Below are positions 26,977 to 37,153 of a stretch of 64,000 bases of DNA, one piece after another (within the stretch, counting starts at the first letter, position 1; each line of letters starts with the position of its first letter). The stretch is taken from assembly GCA_050248735.1 (NCBI GenBank), contig JBFWRU010000011.1, positions 56,730 to 120,729 on the forward strand, given 5' to 3'. The notes beneath the pieces are model-generated. The model saw only the letters and a program-made list of their open reading frames with translations. It had not been told where the DNA came from and ran no database searches. A program made the position numbers and the translations under genes. The DNA comes from JACKFE01 sp050248735. GTDB taxonomy: Bacteria; Nitrospirota; Nitrospiria; Nitrospirales; UBA8639.

Positions 26977-29127
26977 TCAGGCCAGTTTTTCCTTTTTGGA
27001 CTCCATTATCTGTGCATCCAGGAGGGGAGCATAGGCACGGGTCACATACTCCTTCAACATGCGGCGGGCACTAAACTGAGGGGCCACCGTCCGGATGGCC
27101 TGCTTGACGACCTTGCACCATCCATGAGGAATCCCATCGATGCCCCGGTCATAGTAGGACGGGATGACTTCCTGTTCGAGTAACGTATAAAGACCTTCGG
27201 CATCGAGAGCATCCTGTTCCGAATCACCAATCGGAACCGGCGGCAGAAGGACAGCCCACCCATTGGTCCCGTCGAACCCTTCTTTCCACCAGCCATCCAA
27301 CACGCTCAAATTGGGGACCCCATTCAGCGCAGCCTTCTGCCCACTGGTGCCGCTGGCTTCCAGGGGTGGACGGGGATTATTCAGCCATACATCGACGCCT
27401 TGCACCAAAAACTTGGCCACATGCATATCATAGTCCTCAACAAAGGCAATATGACCACCCAAATCATGGGCCTTGGCGAATTGATAGATTTCATGGATCA
27501 GCTCGCGCCCGGGCTGATCAGCCGGATGAGCCTTCCCGGCAAAGATAATTTGAACCGGTCGCCAAGGATTCAGCAGAATCGTCCGCAGACGGTCAAGATT
27601 GGCAAACAGCAACGCAGCCCGTTTATAGGTGGCAAATCGTCTCGCAAACCCGATGGTGAGCGGATGCGGTTCAAACAAGGCGCCACCAGCCAAAACTTGC
27701 GTCGAATCAATGGTTCCGTCCGTCCATCCCAAACGCACACGTTGTCGGAGAAAAATCAACATTTTTCGTTTGAGAAACCGCCTCACTTCCCATAACTCTT
27801 CATCAGGGACATCCATGATCCGTTGCCACAACTGGTGGTCATCACACTGCTCACGCCAATCCTGCCCTAAATGCTTGGCATATAAGGTAGCCATTTCCTG
27901 GGCTATCCAGGTAGGCACATGGACCCCATTCGTTACACTATGAATCGGGACCTGATCAACAGACCGCTCCGGCCACAACACGTGAAACATTTTCCGGGAG
28001 ACCTGCTCATGTTCCCGGCTCACCCCATTCACGAACGACGCCAACCGGATGGCCAAGGCCGTCATATGAAAATGCCCGGGAGGAAACTCGGGATGGCGAC
28101 CTAAAGTCATAAAATGTTCTTGAGTCAAGCCCAATTCCTCCCACCACCACTGGCAATGCTCCCGAATAATATCCGCAGAAAATACGTCATGACCGGCCGG
28201 CACGGGAGTATGCGTGGTAAAGACGGTTGTGGCACGCACCCGGTCCAATGCGTCATTCCAGGACAGCCCTTGCCTAATTCCCTCGCCAATCCGTTCAACA
28301 AGTAAAAAGGCCGGATGGCCTTCGTTGGCATGCCACACCTGGGGATCATATCCAACGGCTCTGAGAGCTCGAACTCCACCAATACCCAGAAGTAATTCCT
28401 GACACAATCGCGTGTGATGATTGCCTCCATACAGTCTGGCAGATAATTGGCGATCCTCCGGTGTATTTTCCGGTGAATCGGTATCCAACAAGAGCAGGGT
28501 GACCCGTCCGACCTGAATCCGCCAAACCAGACATACGACCTCCCGTTGGCCGATGCGAACCTGGACCTTGGCCAGTTCTCCATCAGGCCTCCGGGCCAAT
28601 TCAATTGGCATTGCCCCCCGATCGACGGACTCATAGACCGCCTCCTGCCATCCATGGGGATCGATCACCTGCCGGAAATACGCCTGGTTATACATAAACC
28701 CGACCGCCACAATGGGCACACCTAAATCGCTGGCTTCTTTCAAATGGTCACCGGCCAAAATCCCCAGTCCACCACTATAGAGAGGAACCGAGCGGTGCAA
28801 CCCGAACTCCGCGGAAAAATAGGCAATCCTGCCCCCAGATAGATTCGGGTAGGTCGTGCCAAACCAATGATCCTTGGAGGTCAGATAATCCTGGAAGGCT
28901 TTCATGGCAGCGGTATATTTGCGAATAAACACCACATCATGCCGCAAAGCCTCCAACCGGCTCAGTTCAATCTCTTGCATCTGCTTGATGGGATTGTGAT
29001 GGGTCAATCGCCAGAGAGTTTGATCAAAGTAGGTAAAAACTTCTCGCCCCTTGGGAGACCAACTCCACCACAGATTATGAGCCAATTCGGATAAATTCGT
29101 AAATTCAGCAGGAAGTGTTCGTTTCAT
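26977..29127 (-). CDS. glgP: Alpha-glucan phosphorylase (GT35, short type)
   Basis: The 716-aa enzyme phosphorolyses alpha-1,4-glucan to glucose-1-phosphate in the cytosol. It fits the shorter bacterial/archaeal GT35 form, whose N-terminus has the DUF3417 start (LAHNLWWSWSPKGREVF). The family pieces are present: YFSAEFGLHRSVPLYSGGLG, HANEGHPAFL, FARRFATYKRAAL and the PLP region EASGTSGQKAALNGVPNLSV. AAAGGTAGGTC precedes the ATG. It stands alone among unrelated genes, as glycogen genes often do. Confidence 0.93.
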   Translation of the reverse strand: MKRTLPAEFTNLSELAHNLWWSWSPKGREVFTYFDQTLWRLTHHNPIKQMQEIELSRLEALRHDVVFIRKYTAAMKAFQDYLTSKDHWFGTTYPNLSGGRIAYFSAEFGLHRSVPLYSGGLGILAGDHLKEASDLGVPIVAVGFMYNQAYFRQVIDPHGWQEAVYESVDRGAMPIELARRPDGELAKVQVRIGQREVVCLVWRIQVGRVTLLLLDTDSPENTPEDRQLSARLYGGNHHTRLCQELLLGIGGVRALRAVGYDPQVWHANEGHPAFLLVERIGEGIRQGLSWNDALDRVRATTVFTTHTPVPAGHDVFSADIIREHCQWWWEELGLTQEHFMTLGRHPEFPPGHFHMTALAIRLASFVNGVSREHEQVSRKMFHVLWPERSVDQVPIHSVTNGVHVPTWIAQEMATLYAKHLGQDWREQCDDHQLWQRIMDVPDEELWEVRRFLKRKMLIFLRQRVRLGWTDGTIDSTQVLAGGALFEPHPLTIGFARRFATYKRAALLFANLDRLRTILLNPWRPVQIIFAGKAHPADQPGRELIHEIYQFAKAHDLGGHIAFVEDYDMHVAKFLVQGVDVWLNNPRPPLEASGTSGQKAALNGVPNLSVLDGWWKEGFDGTNGWAVLLPPVPIGDSEQDALDAEGLYTLLEQEVIPSYYDRGIDGIPHGWCKVVKQAIRTVAPQFSARRMLKEYVTRAYAPLLDAQIMESKKEKLA

Positions 29128-29234
29128 AGACCTACCTTTTTTAAACAGAGATCTTCCAAAAAGGAGCGATGACCCTTGGCAACAAGGTGAGAGTGACGAA
29201 GCGCACTGTTCTTTATGAATCGGTCAAGGAAGGA

Positions 29235-30116
29235 TCAGGCATGACCTATCGGTTGGTCAGTCCCTGCTTGAGCCAGAGAAGCGACAACCGCGAAACGTTC
29301 TCCAACAATACGGGTGGCCCGGTTCATCTGTTTCGCCAACTCTTTGGCCTCATCGGGTGGTAAATCCCGGCGAAACTGCGGATGAAGTCCCCACCACGTT
29401 TCCACTTCTTCGCCCTGTGACCGTGACATCACGCTGATCAGTTTGATCAGACCGGCCTGAGGCTGTCCAGTGGGATTGGTCGAAGAAGCAGGAGAGGAGG
29501 ATTTGGAAGAGGAAGATTGGTCGTTTCCTGCTGCCGGTTTGGTAACCGAGGCATCAGCTTTGGGTTTGGTGGCATCTTCGAACAGGCTTTTCAAGGCTGG
29601 GATCACAGCCGTTCCGCAGAGAAAGGCCGCCGAGGTAATTTCCTTTTTCCCGGGCGCCCCGGCTTTGGCGGCCACTCGTTCCGAAAAAAACTGAAAAAAC
29701 TGATCCCGCTCTTTGCTTTGGTCCGTGATCACGAATTTATGCTTCTCATAGATTTGACGGCTTTCCGCCACCGCCTGCCCGATCGAGAGCGTCACGGCCA
29801 TATCATCGATTTCACTGGCGCTCAACGACGGCGCCAACACCGTCTTCAATTGGGCCGACACGGAATCCTCCAGGTTATTCATGAAATCGCGTTGACTTTG
29901 GACAGGGATATAAAACGCGGACAATCGGTCAACCAGATTAAACAGCATCCGTAGAAATTCCAGATAAATATCCCATTCCTGCTTTCGCTGGAATTTGAGA
30001 GACTGCTGTTGGTCGGACCGTTTGATGAGAGCCACGGACTCACGGGCCACGCTCATCATGGTATGCGCCAGATCTTTCTGGACTCCTGAATAAGTTTCGT
30101 CGGAATTGGTTGCCAT
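29235..30116 (-). CDS. Conserved-looking helical protein, unknown function
   Basis: The 293-aa protein is mostly helical and polar, with a Ser/Pro/Thr-rich stretch near residues 200-225 (NDQSSSSKSSSPASS). There is no signal peptide or membrane segment. I do not recognise any motif. The start is one of two adjacent ATGs at 30119 and 30116; AAAGGAAAT favours the second by spacing. It is divergent from the helicase gene, with about 210 bases between them that should hold both promoters. Confidence 0.6.
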   Translation of the reverse strand: MATNSDETYSGVQKDLAHTMMSVARESVALIKRSDQQQSLKFQRKQEWDIYLEFLRMLFNLVDRLSAFYIPVQSQRDFMNNLEDSVSAQLKTVLAPSLSASEIDDMAVTLSIGQAVAESRQIYEKHKFVITDQSKERDQFFQFFSERVAAKAGAPGKKEITSAAFLCGTAVIPALKSLFEDATKPKADASVTKPAAGNDQSSSSKSSSPASSTNPTGQPQAGLIKLISVMSRSQGEEVETWWGLHPQFRRDLPPDEAKELAKQMNRATRIVGERFAVVASLAQAGTDQPIGHA

Positions 30117-30327
30117 CATGATTTCCTTTATATAAACAAGGGTGATTATACCCAAGCTTTATGGAGCTGTCCAAGCCAATAATTACCGAGGGAGGCCTAT
30201 TATTCAGTCGACCCGTGTTTCGTTGCAAGCCACATCCACCTATGCTATACACGGCTCCAGACGTGTATTCACCCTCGACATAGGCCAAATTCCCTAGAAA
30301 ATATCCGCCATTTCCCTTCATAAAATT

Positions 30328-32340
30328 ATGGATTCGTCATCATCCGGCGCTAAAACATATGTGTTGAAGCGGCCCTTACCCGAGGCCGCTCCACCAACCC
30401 TTTCCCGCAACTACGCGGAGGAACTCAATCCCCAACAACTGGCCGCCGTGGAAGTCGTCGAGGGCCCGGCGCTCGTAATCGCAGGGGCCGGGAGCGGAAA
30501 AACCCGCACACTGGTGTATCGGGTGGCCCGGCTCATCGACATGGGCATTCCACCAGGCAGCATTCTGCTGCTGACGTTCACCAGGAAAGCCGCCCAGGAA
30601 ATGCTGGGGCGCGTCGGTCTGCTGATTGGATCCCGGAGCGAACACGTGGGAGGCGGCACATTTCATTCGGTGGCCAACATCCTCTTGCGCCGGTTCGGGC
30701 GCCCCGTGGGATTGGAACCCGGCTTCACGATTTTGGATCGGGGTGACGCGGAAGATTTACTCAGTCTCCTGCGCGGGCAGTTGGGCCTGAACGACCTGGG
30801 AAAACGATTTCCCCGCAAACACACGCTGGCTGAAATGTTTAGTAAAACGGCCAACACCCTGGAGAGCCTGGACGATGTGGTGCTCAACGACTACAGCCAT
30901 TTCAGCGAATTTCTGGAAGAGTTGAATAAATTGCAACAGGGCTATGAAACCGCAAAACGCCAACGGCAACTGGTGGATTATGACGACCTGCTGACCAAGC
31001 TGCGGGAATTGCTCATACAGGACGAACGGGCGCGTGAAATCATCAGCCAGACCTACCGTTATATTCTGGTGGATGAATACCAGGACACCAACCGCATGCA
31101 GGCCGATCTCGTGCGCAACCTGGCTGCGACGCATCAGAATGTGATGGTCGTGGGAGATGATTCCCAATCCATCTATGCCTTCCGGGGAGCCACCTTCCGC
31201 AACATCATGGAATTCCCCGAGCTATTTCCCGGTACGATCATTTACAAGCTGGAAGAAAATTATCGGAGCACCCAGCCCATTCTTCGCATGGCCAATAAAC
31301 TCATAGAAGCCGCCCCGGAAAAATACAGCAAAACCTTGTTCACCCGGAAGGATGAAGGCCCGTTGCCGGTCGTGGTACAGGCGGTCGGGGAAAACGCACA
31401 GTCGCGCTTCATTTCCCAAAAAATTTTGGAACTGCGGGAAGAAGGGATTCCCTTGGATCAAATCGCCGTCCTCTTCCGCTCCAGCTTCCATGCCTTTGAT
31501 CTGGAATTGGAACTCACACGGCGCAACCTGCCCTTCGTCAAACGAGGGGGATTCAAGTTTATTGAGACCGCCCACGTCAAAGATCTCTTGGCGCATATGC
31601 GTGTGCTCCACAATCCCTTGGACAGCGTCAGCTGGAATCGCATCCTGTTACTGCTGGAAGGAGTGGGACCCAAAAAAGCCAAGGACCTGATCGCCCTCAT
31701 GAATCAAGTGCCCCACCCCTATGATCCGCTCAAGCAGGGCACGGGGCGCTCGGCCTCAAGTCTCCGGCATCTGGCCGCCACGCTGGAGCGAGTGAGTGAA
31801 GAGCCCATGCCCCCGGCAGCCCTCATCAGTGAAATCATGGACTATTACCTGCCCGTGCTCAAAGACCATTACGACGATTATCCCAAACGCATTCGGGATC
31901 TGGAACATCTCTCCGTCATGGCGGAACGTTATACGGACCTGGGAGATTTCCTGGCCGACCTTACGCTGGAACCCCCGAATGAAAGCGTGGAGGACGTGGT
32001 AGCCCTTGGACGCGATGACGAACGATTGATTCTTTCCACCATTCATTCAGCCAAGGGCTTGGAATGGCAGGCCGTGTTTGTCATCTGGCTGGTGGACGGG
32101 CGATTTCCCTCCGCCTACTCCTTTATGACACAGGAAGAACTGGAGGAAGAACGAAGGCTGCTGTATGTGGCCATCACCCGGGCCAAACACCATCTCTTCC
32201 TCACCTACCCCATCAACGTGTACGATAAAATGACGGGATCGGTCCTTTCCAAGCCTTCACGGTTTTTGGATCACATCCCCACCTCTTATTTTGAAACCTG
32301 GAATTTGATCGAGGAAGACCAGACCTATTCGTGGAGGTAA
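30328..32340 (+). CDS. UvrD/PcrA-type ATP-dependent DNA helicase
   Basis: The 670-aa SF1 helicase shows Q-motif LNPQQLAAVE, Walker A GAGSGKT (53-59), Walker B DEYQDTN, GDDSQSIYAFRGA, and motifs V and VI in TIHSAKGLEWQAVFV and RRLLYVAITRAKHHL. Rep, UvrD and PcrA are not easily separated; the length is a little short for UvrD (about 720), and the C-terminal tail is brief. Its role would be nucleotide-excision and mismatch repair or replication restart. The next gene starts four bases after its stop, so the two are co-transcribed. Confidence 0.92.
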   Translation: MDSSSSGAKTYVLKRPLPEAAPPTLSRNYAEELNPQQLAAVEVVEGPALVIAGAGSGKTRTLVYRVARLIDMGIPPGSILLLTFTRKAAQEMLGRVGLLIGSRSEHVGGGTFHSVANILLRRFGRPVGLEPGFTILDRGDAEDLLSLLRGQLGLNDLGKRFPRKHTLAEMFSKTANTLESLDDVVLNDYSHFSEFLEELNKLQQGYETAKRQRQLVDYDDLLTKLRELLIQDERAREIISQTYRYILVDEYQDTNRMQADLVRNLAATHQNVMVVGDDSQSIYAFRGATFRNIMEFPELFPGTIIYKLEENYRSTQPILRMANKLIEAAPEKYSKTLFTRKDEGPLPVVVQAVGENAQSRFISQKILELREEGIPLDQIAVLFRSSFHAFDLELELTRRNLPFVKRGGFKFIETAHVKDLLAHMRVLHNPLDSVSWNRILLLLEGVGPKKAKDLIALMNQVPHPYDPLKQGTGRSASSLRHLAATLERVSEEPMPPAALISEIMDYYLPVLKDHYDDYPKRIRDLEHLSVMAERYTDLGDFLADLTLEPPNESVEDVVALGRDDERLILSTIHSAKGLEWQAVFVIWLVDGRFPSAYSFMTQEELEEERRLLYVAITRAKHHLFLTYPINVYDKMTGSVLSKPSRFLDHIPTSYFETWNLIEEDQTYSWR

Positions 32341-32344
32341 CTTT

Positions 32345-33253
32345 GTGAGTTGCATTGGAATTCGAATACGGGCGATCGTCATCGCCGGCCTGTTAGGCCT
32401 TATCCTTCCACCAGCAAACTGGGCCGCAGAGGAAAACCCGCCTGCACGCCCAAATCCCCGGCATCCCTGGCCCAGCCTATTACAACAAGCCGAGGGCCAT
32501 GGACTCCCCACCGGTTTCCTCCAACATATCTCGCCGACCTTCGTCACGGTCATCTTTGAGGATTTGCGCACCTACGCCGCCGAATATCACCCCCAAGACC
32601 ACACCATGATCCTGAATATGCGTTTGTCCTTTAATGAAGCCGGGGGCGCCCTGGCCGACCTGGCGCGCATGACGAATCATGACTTGGGATTGCTGTATCA
32701 CGAATTGCTGCATGCCTATTTGGATTATCTGTATGCCACACCAGCCCCGGACAACCTTACTCCGGATAGCCAACGACTGCTGGACCAGGGGAATACCCAA
32801 CTGCACTGTCGCTTCCGGTTTGTGCGTATCAATCCCATCCGGCAGCTTAAAGACACCACGGAACTCAGGTTTTTATCCAAAGAGGATGCCTGGGAAGTCC
32901 TGAATGAAACCTGGGCAGTCTTTGTCGGGTGGGCGGTCTGGACCAAGTTGGAATTATTCCATGGCCAACTGAAAGACGCGAAGTGGACGCCGGCGTTGTT
33001 GGATCAATGGACGAAACGTTTGACCGATGCCGTGGAGGCCGGAGAATTACTGGGCTATTATGAACCGGACGATCCCGAAGAACGACGCGTGGCCCGCAAA
33101 CGCTTTATCGCCCCCTCAAACGGACTCAGCCCTGAGGACGTGGAGCGGTTGTTAGCCGATGTGCTGGAGGAATCGCCCGAACTGGTACAGGCATCCAAAG
33201 CCGTGTTTGAACGGTATCAAACCGGGTTGGAACCTCCCCCCTCCTGCGACTAA
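32345..33253 (+). CDS. Secreted protein with a zinc-protease-like HELLH motif
   Basis: The 302-aa protein has an N-terminal signal (AIVIAGLLGLILPPANWA) and a central YHELLHAYLDYL stretch, matching the HExxH zinc motif (about residues 123-127). A possible third ligand lies in LNETWAVFVGW about 57 residues further. The remainder is unfamiliar. I infer a periplasmic metallopeptidase, but no established family is recognised. GTG start with GGAGGT seven bases ahead, four bases after the helicase stop. Confidence 0.7.
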   Translation: MSCIGIRIRAIVIAGLLGLILPPANWAAEENPPARPNPRHPWPSLLQQAEGHGLPTGFLQHISPTFVTVIFEDLRTYAAEYHPQDHTMILNMRLSFNEAGGALADLARMTNHDLGLLYHELLHAYLDYLYATPAPDNLTPDSQRLLDQGNTQLHCRFRFVRINPIRQLKDTTELRFLSKEDAWEVLNETWAVFVGWAVWTKLELFHGQLKDAKWTPALLDQWTKRLTDAVEAGELLGYYEPDDPEERRVARKRFIAPSNGLSPEDVERLLADVLEESPELVQASKAVFERYQTGLEPPPSCD

Positions 33254-33399
33254 TCGAAGGGAAAATCTGGTAGACATCCAGGAAACATCCATGCTAGCTT
33301 CAGAACCTTTCCACGACGATTTTCGGGGTTTTCTTCCGTTTTCGGTGGAATGAGATCAAAAAAAGAAGAGAGAATTCGAGTCAATGAACAATCCTACGT

Positions 33400-33476
<77 letters not shown>

Positions 33477-33627
33477 GGTTTTCAGATTTTGTGATTGGAG
33501 TAGGTTCAAAAGGTTCATCAAGCAAGACCGCAGGCAGCGAATGCCCTGAGGCGTATTGTACGTCTGTTAAATGGGTGGGCAACAAGAACGCCGCTTGTGA
33601 GCTTTTTCAACCTTCTCTCTCTTAGGT

Positions 33628-33703
<76 letters not shown>

Positions 33704-33718
33704 ATTATTTTCAATCAC

Positions 33719-34780
33719 TTACGAATGCATCACCCCCGGTTGTTGTTCGGGGTGTGATATTTTTGTGATAACCCCATCCCGATCCAACACATTAACTCCA
33801 TCCCGCAGACTTTCCGAGGAATGATGGGCATAGCGTTGCGTCATCACCGGCGAGCGATGACCGAGCAGCCTTTGGACCTTATATAAATCCACTCCCGCTT
33901 GAACTAACCGCGTGGCGAACGTATGCCGCAAATCGTGAAAGTGAAAATCCTGAATCTTGGCCGTCGCTAACGCTTTCCGAAACCCCCGCCGAAGGTCATG
34001 CCCATCCCGTGGGGTTCCGGCTTGACTGGGAAACACCAAGCCAGTCGGTGAACTGTCACCTTTCATCCTCTCCTTCAACAGGCCAAACACTTTGCCATTG
34101 AGGGGAATGGTCCGCCGGTCGCCGTTTTTGGACCGGAGAACGGTTACGGTCTGCCGAAACAGATCCACGGTCTCCCAGGTGAGTGCAAGGATCTCGCCCA
34201 TGCGCATGCCGGTGTTCAGGGCAAAGATCACCATGTCCTTGAGCCACGGCGTACAGGCCGCAAGGACCCGCCGTTCTTCCTCCTGGCTCAACCAACGGTC
34301 CCGTTGATTGTTTTCCTGTTCAAACGAAACCCGACTGACCGGATTCTGTGTGGCCCATTCCCACTCTTTGATCGCCAGATTAAACGCATGCTTCATCACG
34401 GCTAATTCCCGATTAATGGTCGCGGGTTTCACGCCATCCCGATACCGCTTCGCTTTATACTGCACAATCACTTTCGGGGTGATCTCCGCTAAGGTTCTGT
34501 CGCCAAAAAAGGGACGCACATGCTTCCCATACCCTCTCAGTGCCCGTTGACTCGCTTTCTTCGTGATATGTTCCTGTTCATACCGATCCCACAGTTCAGC
34601 AAACGTGTGACAGGTGCCTTCCTCGTGGTCGAAATACTGGCCTTCAATCAAGCGTACACGAACTTTCGCTTCAATCGCCTCGGCCAGTTTCCGATCCCGC
34701 GTTTTCGTGGATCGACGAAGTTGTCTGCCTTGGTACGTCAGACTCATCCACCAGACCTTATGACGTTTATAGAGCCCCAT
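33719..34780 (-). CDS. int: Tyrosine-recombinase integrase of island A
   Basis: The 353-aa integrase has an N-terminal arm-binding portion, a SAM-like core-binding domain (about 60-150) and the catalytic domain. Catalytic residues are seen as R in LNTGMRMGEILAL, H-x-x-R in FHFHDLRHTFATRL, H in LLGHRSPVMTQ and the nucleophile Y in RYAHHSS. It would integrate and excise the island at tRNA-Lys. Its 3' end lies 16 bases from the tRNA. The start overlaps the HTH gene by 14 bases, so the two are coupled. The 3' coding end contains two TGTGATA heptamers 11 bases apart that recur near the other att copies. Confidence 0.93.
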   Translation of the reverse strand: MGLYKRHKVWWMSLTYQGRQLRRSTKTRDRKLAEAIEAKVRVRLIEGQYFDHEEGTCHTFAELWDRYEQEHITKKASQRALRGYGKHVRPFFGDRTLAEITPKVIVQYKAKRYRDGVKPATINRELAVMKHAFNLAIKEWEWATQNPVSRVSFEQENNQRDRWLSQEEERRVLAACTPWLKDMVIFALNTGMRMGEILALTWETVDLFRQTVTVLRSKNGDRRTIPLNGKVFGLLKERMKGDSSPTGLVFPSQAGTPRDGHDLRRGFRKALATAKIQDFHFHDLRHTFATRLVQAGVDLYKVQRLLGHRSPVMTQRYAHHSSESLRDGVNVLDRDGVITKISHPEQQPGVMHS

Positions 34781-35111
34781 GATTGCCTCCTTTCGCTGGA
34801 GGGCTCAATTGCCGGTCTGGTTTCCCTTGGCGCGCAGTATAGACGTCCGTCTTCACACGAGCAATGAGCTGATCGAGGTCCAGGGCCAAGGATGGACCAT
34901 GAGACATTCGGTCCTTGATCTGGGAAGACGGCTCCCGCCACTGTTGTAACCATCCCTGAATATCCTTCGGATCAAACCGAATCAGACCATGAATTCTCAG
35001 CGCCGGAATTTTTCCCTGCGCGACCCACGCGTAGAGGGTGGAGGCCTTGATCTGTAAATACGTGGAGAGGGTAGCAATCGTCCACAACGAGGATGATGAA
35101 GGCTGATGCAT
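34767..35111 (-). CDS. Excisionase-family HTH protein
   Basis: The 114-aa protein has a MerR/excisionase-type winged HTH (LSTYLQIKASTLYAWVAQG, then IPALRIHGLIRFDPKDIQGW), the usual layout of HTH_17 proteins such as AlpA or Xis-like factors. The remaining half is low-complexity. It lies immediately upstream of the integrase gene on the same strand and overlaps it, so it likely controls excision or integrase expression. The upstream region (35112-35250) is very AT-rich and should hold their promoter. Confidence 0.8.
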   Translation of the reverse strand: MHQPSSSSLWTIATLSTYLQIKASTLYAWVAQGKIPALRIHGLIRFDPKDIQGWLQQWREPSSQIKDRMSHGPSLALDLDQLIARVKTDVYTARQGKPDRQLSPPAKGGNHGAL

Positions 35112-35895
35112 CAGTCAGTGGTTCCGTGTTCTGTATCCTCAAAAGATACGTATTATAAATTAATTTATTATACTGTATGTAGTTTTATGTATGTCAAGGA
35201 TAGACAATTAGCTGAAGGCTCCCCTGTTTATGGGTGCCCTGTCTGGGTTCCAGAGAAACCATCTGCCTCGCTTCTTAATGAACAAGGTTCGGTTTTAAAA
35301 GTGAGTGCCCAAAACCAGGTAGGTCATTCTTGTGGAAATAGACAACATGGAAATTCACTTTCTCAATCGGCACACGGCTCATTCCGGCAATTTAAAAAAG
35401 GGGATGGTTTTTTAAATTATGTAGGGAAGGTTATCTTGTGAAAAAACAGGAAAAGGGTCAAAAAAAAATCGGAAATAGTTTAAGAAACGAATACAGTGGG
35501 GGAAGAATTTTTCCGTTCATCGTGACCGAAGGGAAGGTTTCGGAGCATTTTTGAAAAATTAGATTGATTGTTGAGGACAGAAAACCTCAACCCGATTGAA
35601 AAAAATATTCCTTCCGAGAGGGTTTTAGTGCCGAAATGCTAGAAAAAAAACCAGGAATACTGGGTGAGGAACCCAGATCAGGGCAGAAGTTTTCCCGCTA
35701 AAAAAAAATGAAGGTGTCAAATTTTCGTATTCCTGATACCATTTGAGGGCCGTGGTTTGGGGCAAATCTAAACGAATCAAAAAGAGTTGTTTTTGGGCAT
35801 GGGGCCAAAATTACAATTGACAGATTTTTAGGGAAAAGTCTTCCTGCTTTTCATCCGCATTTTGGCATGTTCACTTGCTGTAAACTGGGGGGCAA
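35112..35895. other. AT-rich gene-free stretch of island A
   Basis: No convincing gene. The first 100 bases are rich in A and T (around TTATAAATTAATTTATTATAC near 35154), probably holding the promoter of the leftward integrase operon. The rest contains many A runs and short frames only. A 38-residue frame from a GTG at 35438 has no homologue I recognise. Confidence 0.5.
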
Positions 35896-36402
35896 ATGAA
35901 AAATAAAATTAATACTCTAATATTTCTGGTTCTCCCTGCATTTGTATGGTTAGTTAGCTGTCAAAAGCTGAATGAAAATTATGCCGCGGACGTAAAATTA
36001 GAAATCCAAACTTCCATGATGAATGTTAAAAAAGCTTACGAAGATTTCCCCAAGACTTTAGATAGCGAAAAACTTTTGAGGTACTTTACGAGTGACTTTT
36101 CCGGCGTAAAAGATGGTGAAAGCCTGACTCTTAAAGACGTGGACAGGTCATTCGATTACATGGCTGAACAAATAAAACGAAATGAGATTGGTGGTGTTTC
36201 ATTTAAAGTTTCAGAACTGAATATTCATCCAATTTCAGTGAATCTCGGTTGGATGACATATCAGGAAGAAAGGAAATTTGCAGATATGGGTAAAAGTCAA
36301 GTACGCCTTAACAATATGAAAGGAAAGTGCACGGCTTTAGTCCGGAAAGAAAAGGAAGTTTGGTTGATCTTCCATGAGCACTGCTCTACGGAAAAACTAT
36401 AA
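35896..36402 (+). CDS. Small lipoprotein, possible NTF2-like fold
   Basis: The 168-aa protein has a lipoprotein signal with lipobox (WLVSC, Cys at about 22). The mature part has an alpha start (VKKAYEDFPKTLDSEKLLRYF) and later strands ending KEVWLIFHEHCS, reminiscent of the SnoaL/DUF4440 NTF2-like fold, which is only an impression. GGGG lies ahead of the ATG. It is the first cargo gene of island A, in AT-rich DNA unlike the core genome. Confidence 0.65.
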   Translation: MKNKINTLIFLVLPAFVWLVSCQKLNENYAADVKLEIQTSMMNVKKAYEDFPKTLDSEKLLRYFTSDFSGVKDGESLTLKDVDRSFDYMAEQIKRNEIGGVSFKVSELNIHPISVNLGWMTYQEERKFADMGKSQVRLNNMKGKCTALVRKEKEVWLIFHEHCSTEKL

Positions 36403-36481
36403 ATTTTTGAAGATATCCAAATAGTTGTTTTTGATCGGTATGGGTTTGTTGGAACGAAGACCACTTTGTATGGAGGTTGGG

Positions 36482-36922
36482 ATGGTTCCTTTAAAAGACC
36501 TAAAAGAAAAAATTGCCTTGTTTCAGTCTAAATTTCGAAATTCTAATTTACCACATTTCAAAATAAGTGGGCTTTATGATCTTTGTCCTCAATTGCCAAG
36601 AACAAATTTGGAGAAAATAGAAGGTGCCTGGCCCGATCAATGGCCAAATTCGGACCAGCCTGGTGTGTACTTGATACTAAACGAAAAACTTGAGCTCCTC
36701 TATGTGGGAAAGGCATCAATGAGAAATGTCATGGGAGTACGTTTAAGCTCTTATTTTAATGGTTCAGCAAAGGGACCATGTAAAATTTGTCCAGGTTGGC
36801 AAGGAGAGCCTAGATATCTTTTTACTATCGGGATGCCAAAGGAAACAAGTTTTGAGGCAGCTGCGCTTGAGGAATATCTAATTAGGGAATTGTCTCCACC
36901 TGAAAATGTTCGAGGAAAATGA
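36482..36922 (+). CDS. GIY-YIG nuclease-like protein
   Basis: The 146-aa protein carries a GIY-YIG-type core: PGVYLILNEKLELLYVGKAS, then GVRLSSYF. The first motif is GVY and the second YVG, with the conserved Arg in the following helix and a Glu in EEYLIREL. This fold cuts DNA or RNA in repair and mobile-element proteins. GGAGG five bases ahead of the ATG at 36482 sets the start; a TTG at 36425 would give 19 more residues. Function within the island is unknown. Confidence 0.68.
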   Translation: MVPLKDLKEKIALFQSKFRNSNLPHFKISGLYDLCPQLPRTNLEKIEGAWPDQWPNSDQPGVYLILNEKLELLYVGKASMRNVMGVRLSSYFNGSAKGPCKICPGWQGEPRYLFTIGMPKETSFEAAALEEYLIRELSPPENVRGK

Positions 36923-37153
36923 TGTGAATGAGTTGTTTTTGAATAAAGAATTTACCATTGGGAAGTTTCTTGAATTACAAGGATGTTTGTTTTTTTCAAT
37001 TAAACAGGTTTTTGATCTGCCTTACTAAAAATTGAGTGGTTTATGCAAAAAAAAGAGTAATTTATGCCTCCTATCTGCAGAATGGAAGGGTTTTATCTGA
37101 TAGTTTTCTTTCAAATTCTTTGAATAAATAATCGAGCATTAAGAAGGCTTTGT

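Noticed and set aside
35106..35441. 111-residue frame upstream of the excisionase gene
   Set aside because: It has no ribosome binding site, begins antisense to the HTH gene start, and shows no recognisable protein features.
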